Shown here: piece by piece, positions 42,175 to 49,142 of the stretch
How the letters are laid out: each line of letters opens with the position of its first letter
How positions within the stretch are numbered: the first letter of the stretch is position 1
DNA from: Mesorhizobium terrae
GTDB taxonomy: Bacteria > Pseudomonadota > Alphaproteobacteria > Rhizobiales > Rhizobiaceae
Length of the DNA stretch: 64,000 nt
Direction: 5' to 3'
Assembly (NCBI RefSeq): GCF_008727715.1
Contig: NZ_CP044218.1
Coordinates: 1,240,001 to 1,304,000, forward strand
The notes under the pieces: model-generated
What the model was told of the DNA's origin: nothing
Database searches by the model: none
The model's input: only the letters and a program-made list of their open reading frames with translations
Made by a program: the position numbers and the translations under genes

Positions 42175-43032
42175 ATGACGACACTTCTTAACCCGAACCT
42201 CATCGGTCAAATCACGGCCATAGGCAAATCGCTGCTCACGGCGGCCAACTCAAGCGCCGCCAGAGATGTTCTGGAACTCGCCTACGGTACGGCTCCCTAT
42301 CCGCCGGGGCACCTTAACGGTCTCGAACTGTCCAACAACACAGCCGATGCGGTGAACGACATCGACGTGGCGGCTGGTGTCTGTTCGGACAGCACAGGGA
42401 TCGCCAACATTGTGCTTGGCGCCATGACGAAGAGGATGGATGCCAACTGGTCCGGTGGAAGTGGCAACGGCGCTCTGGATACGGGAGCGCTTGTCGATGG
42501 CTGGTATCATGTCTTCGCCATCCTGAAGCCGACGCCAGCTACATCCGATCTGCTGGTTTCCCAATCGGTAAATGCGCCAACGCTCCCCACCGGCTACACC
42601 ATGTTTCGCCGGATTGGCTCGGTGCTGCGCGATGCCGGTTCCCTGGTCAAGTTTCGGCAGTGGGGAGACATCTTCAAGTGGGACGTGCCGCGCCGCAGTT
42701 TCACGAACACTGCCGCGGTGGCGCTGGGGCCTTTGGCGCTCGACGTGCCGCCCGGTGTTCGCGTCAGCCCGATCCTGTCGTCAAACATACTGCTGTCGGC
42801 CGTAGGCAATGCGGTCCAGCTGATGGGCGACGGCGAGGGCACGACAGCGGCCATGGCCATCTGCCGGGCCAATATCGCGTCAAGCAACACCTTCACCAAC
42901 CTCACCGGACCTGGTGCGTTCCTAACCAACACGGTCCGGCAAGTTCAGTTTCAGCAACTGCTGACGACGGGAACGCTTGGTTCCTCCACCGTCGATGTGA
43001 TGGGTTGGCGCGATCTGCGCGGCAGAGGGTAG
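42175..43032 (+). CDS. Tail fibre/appendage protein
   Basis: A 285-residue protein from the ATG at 42175. Its opening (LLNPNLIGQITAIGKSLLTA) and GLELSNNTADAVNDIDVAAG fit proteins found after tail fibres in rhizobial phages, with a trimer-like beta region (GWYHVFAILKPTPATSDLLV). It probably forms or caps an adsorption appendage. Confidence 0.65.
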   Translation: MTTLLNPNLIGQITAIGKSLLTAANSSAARDVLELAYGTAPYPPGHLNGLELSNNTADAVNDIDVAAGVCSDSTGIANIVLGAMTKRMDANWSGGSGNGALDTGALVDGWYHVFAILKPTPATSDLLVSQSVNAPTLPTGYTMFRRIGSVLRDAGSLVKFRQWGDIFKWDVPRRSFTNTAAVALGPLALDVPPGVRVSPILSSNILLSAVGNAVQLMGDGEGTTAAMAICRANIASSNTFTNLTGPGAFLTNTVRQVQFQQLLTTGTLGSSTVDVMGWRDLRGRG

Positions 43033-43046
43033 GCAACGTTTATTCG

Positions 43047-43568
43047 TCATTCAACTACTTCTATGGAAAACCACGTTCCATTATTTCCGTAAATCTTAGT
43101 TGGCGAACCCGTTAATTTTGGGCGTATATGCCACGCCTGTAATTGAAACGTGTCTCCAGTTTTTACGGGAATGACTGCTGTCGATACGTTTTGATCGGGA
43201 GTAGTACCAAAAGTTGCTCGTCCGTTCTGGGCAGCATAGCCGTCGAAAAGCGCATTGTTTTTAGTAATGAGTGTCTGCCGTGAGCCCTTAGCGTCGTGGT
43301 CCCATACTATTTGTCCCGAGAGACGAACAAATTGTACGCCATCAGGAATTACGAATTGATGGTTTTCTGCGTCCCACAAGCCGCTCGTGTCGTATTCGAC
43401 CTCAGGGAATTCAACCTTCACCCACTGTGTGACTGAATAGCTATTCGGAACGATCTGTTCGGCATCGGCGGTCTTGTGAACCATCGCGCCGCGAAAATCC
43501 CCTGCCGCCACGGCCGACGAAAAGAATGTGAAAGCAGCGGCAACGCTGGATGCGATGATTTTTTTCAT
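43047..43568 (-). CDS. Secreted C1q-like protein, probable moron
   Basis: A 173-residue protein starting MKKIIASSVAAAFTFFSSAV, a clear signal peptide cut after AVAA. The mature part (VKVEFPEVEYDTSGLWDAEN, VRLSGQIVWDHDAKGSRQTL, VSTAVIPVKTGDTFQLQAWH, GTWFSIEVVE) has the strand pattern of a C1q/TNF-like jelly roll. It runs against the late genes, is AT-richer than its neighbours and sits at the end of the tail module, all signs of an independently expressed cargo gene. The start is uncertain: an ATG 12 bases upstream also fits. Confidence 0.7.
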   Translation of the reverse strand: MKKIIASSVAAAFTFFSSAVAAGDFRGAMVHKTADAEQIVPNSYSVTQWVKVEFPEVEYDTSGLWDAENHQFVIPDGVQFVRLSGQIVWDHDAKGSRQTLITKNNALFDGYAAQNGRATFGTTPDQNVSTAVIPVKTGDTFQLQAWHIRPKLTGSPTKIYGNNGTWFSIEVVE

Positions 43569-43705
43569 TCCCCAGTCCATTGTTTTTTTGCAGTAGCGGC
43601 AAAGTAAACAGGAACATCGCCGATGGGCAAATCCGGGGCTGAACTTTTCGTTGGATCCAATTTACCGTTACGCCCTGCGCTGGAGCGGGTAATAGTTAAG
43701 TCTCT

Positions 43706-43966
43706 TCAGCGAACCCCGTGCCACGTTTCGTCATCAACCGATTCCACTTCGGTAAAGGGCCGGTAGGTCCAAGAGCCGTCTTGAAACCGCCTCATGCAGT
43801 TGCCTTCGATCAGATTGCCGGCCTCATCGCGGATTTTTCGTCCGAACGGCATATAGGGCGACCACTCGAAAGGGTCGGTCCGCCACCACATCCACCAGCG
43901 CTTCGGATGCGCTAGCTGCCAACGGTCCAGCCGCTGGCAGAGAAGTTCGTATAGGTTTTCGGGCAT
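43706..43966 (-). CDS. Trp-rich hypothetical protein
   Basis: An 86-residue protein from the ATG at 43966, which has GGGGAG upstream. It is very rich in Trp (PKRWWMWWRTDPFEWSPYMP). It lies next to the secreted moron gene on the same strand and may be part of the same cargo insert. Not recognised. Confidence 0.55.
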   Translation of the reverse strand: MPENLYELLCQRLDRWQLAHPKRWWMWWRTDPFEWSPYMPFGRKIRDEAGNLIEGNCMRRFQDGSWTYRPFTEVESVDDETWHGVR

Positions 43967-44088
43967 GCACGCTCCCCAATCTGATCGGGGAGTTGGAAAG
44001 CCATCATGTGTGAAAGCCGCATGCGTCTTTAGGCGCAAGCCCTGGACATACGCGCATGCCTCCCCGACCGAAGATCGAGAAAGAAACG

Positions 44089-44121
44089 CCCTCCGACCTG
44101 AATCGGAGAGCGCTCTTTTTG
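44089..44121 (+). terminator. Weak terminator-like hairpin before the lysis genes
   Basis: CTCCGA, a 6-base loop CCTGAA, and TCGGAG make a 6-bp stem; a T5 run follows seven bases later. It could end tail-operon transcription, but the stem is short and the T-run is displaced. Confidence 0.45.
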
Positions 44122-44231
44122 GGTTTTATCCCAACACATGATGGGGTTTCCACGCCCCAGCCCCCTCAAAACGTGAGCCGACAGCAGAAATAAGCCGAAA
44201 ATCGGCTTCCTGCAATCTGAAAGGAAAGAAC

Positions 44232-44933
44232 ATGACCAGCAACGTGCCCACCGGCGCGGCGACTACTGTTGCGCGGACCAAGTGGCGTCTCGCACGCAGC
44301 TTGGCGGTGCTGCGTGACCAGATCAATGCGCTCTCTCCGAACCGGTCGAAGGTCGCCGATGGTACAGTCGGCGACACCGCCCACTCGGCGCGCCGGTCAG
44401 ACCATAATCCGAACGCCCTCGGAGTGGTGCAGGCCATCGATCTGACCGATGATCCATCGCACGGCGTTGACAATCGCAGGCTCGCGCAAGCTCTGCTCGA
44501 CAGCCGCGATAGCCGCATCAAGTACGTGATCGCCGACAGCGAGATCGCATCGGGCGCTGCCGGCCCTTCGCCGTGGATCTGGCGGAAATACGTCGGCACC
44601 AACGCGCACCGGCATCATGTTCATATCTCGGTCGCCGACGATCCGAGGCTTTATGACGATGCGTCTGCATGGAACCTCCCGGGTTTCGATGTAGCGCCGG
44701 CGCAGGCCGCGAAGCCGGTGACGAAGCCAGTCTATCCGGTGCTCGCCAAGGGCACCAAGGGAACCGACGTCGAGCGCCTCCAGAAGCTGCTCAACGACAA
44801 GGGTGCGAAGCTCATTGTCGATGCAGATTTCGGCGATCGCACCGAGAGGGCCGTGCGCGCCTTCCAGAAGGCCGCACGTCTGACCGTCGATGGTCGCGTT
44901 GGCCCTCAGACCTGGGAAGCACTGCTTTCCTGA
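44232..44933 (+). CDS. Endolysin: M15-like peptidase plus PG-binding domain
   Basis: A 233-residue protein. Residues 45-140 carry the zinc-peptidase pattern SDHNPNALGVVQAIDL (HxxxxxxGxxxAxD) and RHHVHIS (HxH), as in phage D-Ala-D-Ala carboxypeptidase/endopeptidase-type lysins. Residues 170-232 form a PG_binding_1 domain (GTDVERLQKLLNDKGAKLIV, FGDRTERAVRAFQKAARLTV). It has no signal peptide, so a holin would be needed. AAGGAAAG precedes the ATG; a 7-bp hairpin lies just upstream. Confidence 0.87.
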   Translation: MTSNVPTGAATTVARTKWRLARSLAVLRDQINALSPNRSKVADGTVGDTAHSARRSDHNPNALGVVQAIDLTDDPSHGVDNRRLAQALLDSRDSRIKYVIADSEIASGAAGPSPWIWRKYVGTNAHRHHVHISVADDPRLYDDASAWNLPGFDVAPAQAAKPVTKPVYPVLAKGTKGTDVERLQKLLNDKGAKLIVDADFGDRTERAVRAFQKAARLTVDGRVGPQTWEALLS

Positions 44934-44984
44934 AGCAATCCCGCGCCGGCCGGGCCCGTCGGCATTTTCAAGAAGGAAGTGAAG

Positions 44985-45260
44985 ATGTCTTGGTCGTACA
45001 ACAAGCTGGGTAGAGCCGGCAAGCTGGCCGAAGTCGTCAAGCAGCAGGTTGCTGGCGTCGGAGGCTGTCCGAAAGGTTCGGCGGAGGAATCCGCCAAGAA
45101 CCAGGTGGGCGAAATGCTCGAAACGCTGGTGATGAGCCTGCCGGCGGAAAAGATCGTGAAGATCGAAGCCAGTGGGTCCGCGTGGAATCAGAGCGATGGT
45201 TCGGCACTTAGTCAGAACCTGAAGATCGAACTCACCACCATCGGCGATCTCGTCGAGTAG
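44985..45260 (+). CDS. Small hypothetical protein in lysis cassette
   Basis: A 91-residue protein (YNKLGRAGKLAEVVKQQVAG, AEESAKNQVGEMLETLVMSL, EKIVKIEASGSAW). The ATG at 44985 has AAGGA eight bases upstream. It resembles small soluble proteins seen near endolysins in rhizobial phages. Function unknown. Confidence 0.6.
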   Translation: MSWSYNKLGRAGKLAEVVKQQVAGVGGCPKGSAEESAKNQVGEMLETLVMSLPAEKIVKIEASGSAWNQSDGSALSQNLKIELTTIGDLVE

Positions 45261-45369
45261 CGCCAACCCGAGCCCGGCCGGGTGAGCCGGGCACTCTCTG
45301 ACGCTTCAGTTTTTCGGCGAACAGTCCCGAGACACTTCAGTCGTCTCACCACCTCAAAAGGAAAACACC

Positions 45370-45879
45370 ATGTTCTCGCTCCTTTCAGCGAGCGCACTGC
45401 TTTGCGTTGCGCTCTTCGCCTTCCGTCGTTTCCTGATCATCCCGTGGTTTGTCTGCACCGTCGTCGACTACGTCACCTGGCCTCTCGGCTGGCATCGAGG
45501 CAAGTTCGGCGCCGACGCCATCCACTTCGTCCGTCGCGATGCCAATGCCAAGCGCCTTACAAGGCTGAAGCCTCACCGTGGTGGCTCGCTGTTCGCGCTC
45601 GCTGCCGTCATGCTGGTCGTTGCCGGCTGCCAGACCAGCCAGCTCGATGGCAGCCTCCAGAAGAACCTGCCAGCGATCTGTACAGCCTCCGAGCAGGCGC
45701 ACCGCTTGTATCTGCTCGCCGTCGCCGCCGACCGTGTGTCGGAGAGGACGCAACGGCGCGTCGACACCGCCTGGGTGTCGCTGCAGCCTGTCTGCGCTGA
45801 CCCTTCCAAACAGACCGCCGTCGACATCATCACCGCCGCGTTCGCCGCCTACCTGACAATCTCGGCGGCCACCCACTGA
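45370..45879 (+). CDS. Membrane/lipobox protein, spanin-like candidate
   Basis: A 169-residue protein with an N-terminal membrane span (LLSASALLCVALFAFRRFLI), a second hydrophobic region and a lipobox (ALAAVMLVVAGCQTSQ), then a helical C-terminal part. The lipobox after an inner-membrane span suggests either two products from two starts (the second near the ATG at about 45607) or a fused spanin-type protein linking inner and outer membranes. Position between endolysin and holin fits a lysis role. Confidence 0.55.
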   Translation: MFSLLSASALLCVALFAFRRFLIIPWFVCTVVDYVTWPLGWHRGKFGADAIHFVRRDANAKRLTRLKPHRGGSLFALAAVMLVVAGCQTSQLDGSLQKNLPAICTASEQAHRLYLLAVAADRVSERTQRRVDTAWVSLQPVCADPSKQTAVDIITAAFAAYLTISAATH

Positions 45880-45906
45880 TCAACCTCGAACAAAAGGAAC
45901 ACGACG

Positions 45907-46248
45907 ATGTTGAAGTCGATCGCATCCATCTTCACGACATCGGCGCCGGTCGGCGTCGCCTTACGTTATCTGGGCACCATCCTCGGGACGGTGCTGACCG
46001 TCGCCGGTGTTCTCGGCTTGCTCGACCAGGCGCAGATCGACGCGCTGCGCAATGAGATTCCTGGCTTCGTCTCGGCACTCTCTGCCCTGGCAACCGCTGC
46101 CGTCGCGATCTACGCGATTTTCACCAAGTCGAGCTCGGACAAGGCGGCCGAGGTCGCCAAGCAGGTCGATGCCAAGGTTCCCGCCGACGCCCTAGTCATC
46201 GTCAAGACGCCGGCAGGACAGCAGGACATAGTCGTCCACCCAAAATAG
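45907..46248 (+). CDS. Holin-like protein
   Basis: A 113-residue protein with two hydrophobic segments (YLGTILGTVLTVAGVLGLLD and LSALATAAVAIYAIFTK) and a charged tail. Size, topology and position directly after the lysin genes fit a class II-type holin that would release the signal-less endolysin. A 10-bp GC hairpin (46263-46289) follows. Confidence 0.65.
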   Translation: MLKSIASIFTTSAPVGVALRYLGTILGTVLTVAGVLGLLDQAQIDALRNEIPGFVSALSALATAAVAIYAIFTKSSSDKAAEVAKQVDAKVPADALVIVKTPAGQQDIVVHPK

Positions 46249-46296
46249 CACCGCGCTTCATCGCCCGGCCGGATCGCCCCCGGCCGGGCCAACTCA

Positions 46297-46911
46297 ATGC
46301 ATGGAATAGGGCACGGGCTGATGGATGACACGATGGTGAACCCAATGAACGAGGCTCCGCGGCCTACGTCTCCCGATCCGAATTGGGGTGCGTTCAGCGA
46401 GCGGATCACCAACCTCAACCGTCGTCAGACTGATTTCGAGGCCGAGACGCGCGCCAGCTTCCGCTCCGTGGAATCAGCCATGGACAAGATGGCGACCGAA
46501 ATGCGTTCGGGATTGGCCAACCTTTCGACCAACCTCGCCGACAGGAACAGGCCGCAATGGACAGCGATCAGCGTCGCGCTGAGTTTCGCGGTGATAATCG
46601 GCGGAATGGCCTATTGGCCCATCCGCGAGACCACCAGCGACCTCAAAGCAGCAATTCTCGAACAAGCAAAGCAGACGGCGCAGAATATCAAGGACCTCGA
46701 TGTCAACACAGTTTCCCGCCAGGAGATGGACTGGCGATCATCACGATCCATTGAGGATCGCGCCCGAATTGAAGGTGCGATAGCCGATATCAGGGCCAAC
46801 CTCGTGCCGCGCACGGAGAATGAACGCGTCTGGCAGTTCTACGAACAGCGTCTTGCCGATCAACAGCGTCAAATCGACAGAATTCGCGAGGGGCGAGGTT
46901 CGCCGCCATAG
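46297..46911 (+). CDS. Coiled-coil membrane protein in lysis cassette
   Basis: A 204-residue protein (shorter starts at 46321 or 46333 are possible). A helical N-terminal part (DFEATRASF-like region, ESAMDKMATEMRSGL) leads to one membrane span (ISVALSFAVIIGGMAYWPI), then a long coiled coil (QRLADQQRQIDRIREG). Such proteins are common next to holins in alphaproteobacterial phages; a role as an i-spanin or holin regulator is possible. Confidence 0.6.
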   Translation: MHGIGHGLMDDTMVNPMNEAPRPTSPDPNWGAFSERITNLNRRQTDFEAETRASFRSVESAMDKMATEMRSGLANLSTNLADRNRPQWTAISVALSFAVIIGGMAYWPIRETTSDLKAAILEQAKQTAQNIKDLDVNTVSRQEMDWRSSRSIEDRARIEGAIADIRANLVPRTENERVWQFYEQRLADQQRQIDRIREGRGSPP

Positions 46912-46934
46912 TCCCGAATAGGCTGATCATTTTT

Positions 46935-46965
46935 GCCCGCCCCGGTTCGCCGGGGCGGGCTTTTT
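46935..46965 (+). terminator. Strong UUCG terminator of the late operon
   Basis: GCCCGCCCCGG, a TTCG loop, CCGGGGCGGGC and TTTTT: an 11-bp perfect stem with a UUCG tetraloop and a T-run. It ends the rightward late operon. Confidence 0.95.
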
Positions 46966-47337
46966 CTATTTCTGCCTAGGGCCATCCAGCCGACAACCAT
47001 AGGCCGCAACCACAATGTTTGCCTTGCCCCTGCATTCGTAGCAGGGATCGTCGCAGCGGCCGCCTTCCCCGCGCCGGCAGATCATCAGAGCGACCTCGTC
47101 CCGCGTTGGCTTCTCGTGGCACTTGCTGAGTTGGTGCGCCACGATATGCGCCGTTGGCGGCGAGAGGATCACCCGCTTGCTCATGGCGGCCCGCTCGGAG
47201 ATCCAGCACGCGAGCTCGAATAGATCGCGCCAGCGGCGGTTCTCTGCCGGCGCCGGCGTCTCCCTTACGAGCGATGCGGCTACGCGCGCAACTTCGTCCG
47301 GTCTTAGTCCAGGCTCTCTTCTCGGGTTGTGACTCAT
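46966..47337 (-). CDS. Cys-rich hypothetical protein at prophage end
   Basis: A 123-residue protein starting at the ATG at 47337 with a perfect GGAGG five bases upstream. The C-terminal half has a Cys/His cluster (KCHEKPTRDEVALMICRRG, RCDDPCYECRGKANI) fit for one zinc ion. Its stop falls right at the late-operon terminator on the other strand. It is the last phage gene before the attachment site. Confidence 0.65.
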   Translation of the reverse strand: MSHNPRREPGLRPDEVARVAASLVRETPAPAENRRWRDLFELACWISERAAMSKRVILSPPTAHIVAHQLSKCHEKPTRDEVALMICRRGEGGRCDDPCYECRGKANIVVAAYGCRLDGPRQK

Positions 47338-47515
47338 CGTAGCCTCCAAGGGCGCTGAATCTACATCTGCCGAATGAGAACAAAAGAGGAAACGGCGTAC
47401 GAGATTTGTACGGAAAGACCCTGCAAATTCCCGATCTGTTCCTGCATGCAACTGCGAGCGATCGCTTGCGAAACAAAAGGAGACCGGCTGGAAGCCTTGG
47501 AAATGCTGGGATTGA
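47338..47515. other. Prophage end, non-coding
   Basis: No gene is seen between the last phage gene and the tRNA fragment. Integrase or excisionase binding sites are expected here, but none is recognised. Confidence 0.4.
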
Positions 47516-47560
47516 TGGCGCACCCGACAGGATTCGAACCTGTGACCTCTGCCTTCGGAG
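47516..47560 (-). other. Attachment site: 3' half of tRNA-Arg(CCG)
   Basis: On the minus strand this is the 3' part of a tRNA: anticodon loop CTCCGAA (anticodon CCG), 3' anticodon stem, variable loop, T arm ACAGG-TTCGAAT-CCTGT, acceptor strand CGGGTGC, discriminator G and CCA. Upstream of the loop the sequence no longer pairs with the stem, so the 5' half is absent. This is the usual att core (about 45 bp) left by integration at a tRNA 3' end. Confidence 0.85.
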
Positions 47561-47755
47561 CCCGAAAAGACGATATACGCCACAGTTTCTATTCGTACGC
47601 TAGACCACGCTAACCCACTGTAGGCATTTATCTTTTCTGGCGATCCAATCCGAAGCCAGTATCCTGTGATGACCCCGAATTTCCGCCTGCGTGCTTCCGC
47701 GGTGCTTCCGCGGAAGCGGTCCAACGGAAGCGGCGCAGCCGCCGGAGTATGTCAC
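47561..47755. other. att-integrase spacer with repeats
   Basis: Non-coding. GTGCTTCCGCG occurs twice in tandem (about 47692-47714), followed by the inverted TTCCGCGGAA and another GGAAGCGG. These may be integrase arm sites or an operator for the integrase gene. Confidence 0.5.
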
Positions 47756-49099
47756 ATGGCGAAGCTAAGCAAACGTAGTGTCGATCAGGCCGAAGCCGGC
47801 GAGAAAGACTATTTCATCTGGGACGACGAGCTGCCCGGCTTCGGGCTGCGCGTCTTCAAATCGGGGAAGCGCAGCTACCTGGTGCAGTATCGTGCCAAGG
47901 GTCGCACACGACGCTTCACCATCGGCATGCACGGAGTCTGGACGCCGGACACTGCGCGCGTGCAGGCGCGCATCTTGCTCGGCCGCATCGCGCAAGGCGA
48001 CAATCCGGCCGAAGAGCGCGAGCTCGACCATAAGGCCGTCACCATCAAGGAGCTGTGCGAGCGCTATCTCGAGGACGCGAAGAACGGATTGATCCTCGGC
48101 AAGAAGCGCCGCCCGAAAAAGGCGTCCACCATCTACACCGATGAGGGACGCATCCGGCGTCACATTATTCCGCTGCTCGGCACGCGGCGCGTGAAAGACA
48201 TCACCGCCGCAGACGTGACGCGCTTCATGCGCGACGTCGCATCCGGGAAGACCAAAGCCGATCAGAAGACCAAGAAGCGCGGCCGCTCGATCGTGCGTGG
48301 CGGCATCGGCACGGGCACGCGCACGGTCGGCCTGCTCGGCGCCATCCTGACCTACGCCCGCGAGAGTGGGATCATCGACGCTAATCCGGCTCACGGCATC
48401 CGTAAGGCTGCCGACCAGAAGCGCACCCGGCGTCTCTCGGAGGACGAGTATCGCTTGCTAGGAAAGCTCCTCAAGAAGGCGTCTCAAGACGATCAGCTCG
48501 CAACCGCTGCGGAGATGGGGAAGGCCATCGCGCTCACGGGGTGCCGGCGTGGCGAGATCATCAATCTCATCTGGCCCGAAGTGGACAGCGATAATAGCTG
48601 CCTGCGGCTCACCGACAGCAAGGAAGGTGCTTCAGTTCGACCGATCGGACTCCCGGTGGTCGACCTTCTCAATGCGCGCCGGCCGGAGCATGCAGCCGGC
48701 CCAGTCTTTGGCGGCACCATCGAAGGCAAGCCGCTGGTCGGGTTTCCGAAGCACTGGCACAAGATACTGGAGAACACACCGCTTGCCGGGATTACCCCGC
48801 ACGTCCTGCGCCACAGCTACGCCAGCATGGCGAACGATCTCGGCTTCACCGAATCGACAGTCGCGGCGTTGCTTGGGCACGCGCAAGGCACCGTCACCAG
48901 CCGCTACATTCACACGGTTGATACGGCTTTGATCATGGCCGCAGATGCGGTCGCTGGTTATATCCAAGGCCTGCTCGATGGCGTGCAATTCAAGCGCAGC
49001 TCCTACGCACTCGATCGCGAGTCGCGCCAAGCAGCGATGAACCGCCTGTTCGCGCAAGCGATGCAGCCAGGAGAAGCTTTGGAGCAGTTGGCGGCGTAA
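47756..49099 (+). CDS. int: Site-specific tyrosine integrase (DUF4102 type)
   Basis: A 447-residue protein starting at the ATG at 47756 (GGAG eight bases upstream). Residues 1-90 form the DUF4102/Arm-binding domain (FIWDDELPGFGLRVFKSGKR, then TRRFTIGMHGVWTPDTARVQ). The catalytic domain has ALTGCRRGEIINLIW (Arg I), HVLRHSYASMA (HxxR), LLGHAQGTVTSRYIH (His and Tyr). This type commonly inserts into tRNA genes; the tRNA-Arg fragment lies 195 bases upstream. By geometry it belongs to the element on its right. Confidence 0.93.
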   Translation: MAKLSKRSVDQAEAGEKDYFIWDDELPGFGLRVFKSGKRSYLVQYRAKGRTRRFTIGMHGVWTPDTARVQARILLGRIAQGDNPAEERELDHKAVTIKELCERYLEDAKNGLILGKKRRPKKASTIYTDEGRIRRHIIPLLGTRRVKDITAADVTRFMRDVASGKTKADQKTKKRGRSIVRGGIGTGTRTVGLLGAILTYARESGIIDANPAHGIRKAADQKRTRRLSEDEYRLLGKLLKKASQDDQLATAAEMGKAIALTGCRRGEIINLIWPEVDSDNSCLRLTDSKEGASVRPIGLPVVDLLNARRPEHAAGPVFGGTIEGKPLVGFPKHWHKILENTPLAGITPHVLRHSYASMANDLGFTESTVAALLGHAQGTVTSRYIHTVDTALIMAADAVAGYIQGLLDGVQFKRSSYALDRESRQAAMNRLFAQAMQPGEALEQLAA

Positions 49100-49142
49100 G
49101 TTTCAGACAGCGCCCTCAGCCGCGGCGAAAGCTCTCGCGCTC

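Noticed and set aside
44979..45260. GTG start at 44979 for the small lysis-cassette gene
   Set aside because: The ATG at 44985 has better spacing to AAGGA.
19136..46911. Gene transfer agent instead of a prophage
   Set aside because: The region has its own early replication genes, control region, fibres and a full lysis cassette, and totals well over the 15-kb size of a GTA cluster.
47516..47604. Complete functional tRNA-Arg gene
   Set aside because: The 5' anticodon strand, D arm and 5' acceptor strand are missing; only the 3' half is present.
47756..49099. Integrase as the prophage's own integrase
   Set aside because: In an integrated phage the integrase and the opposite genome end cannot both flank the same att half-site. 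The orientation of the tRNA fragment assigns this integrase to the element on its right, unless the sequence comes from an excised circle.
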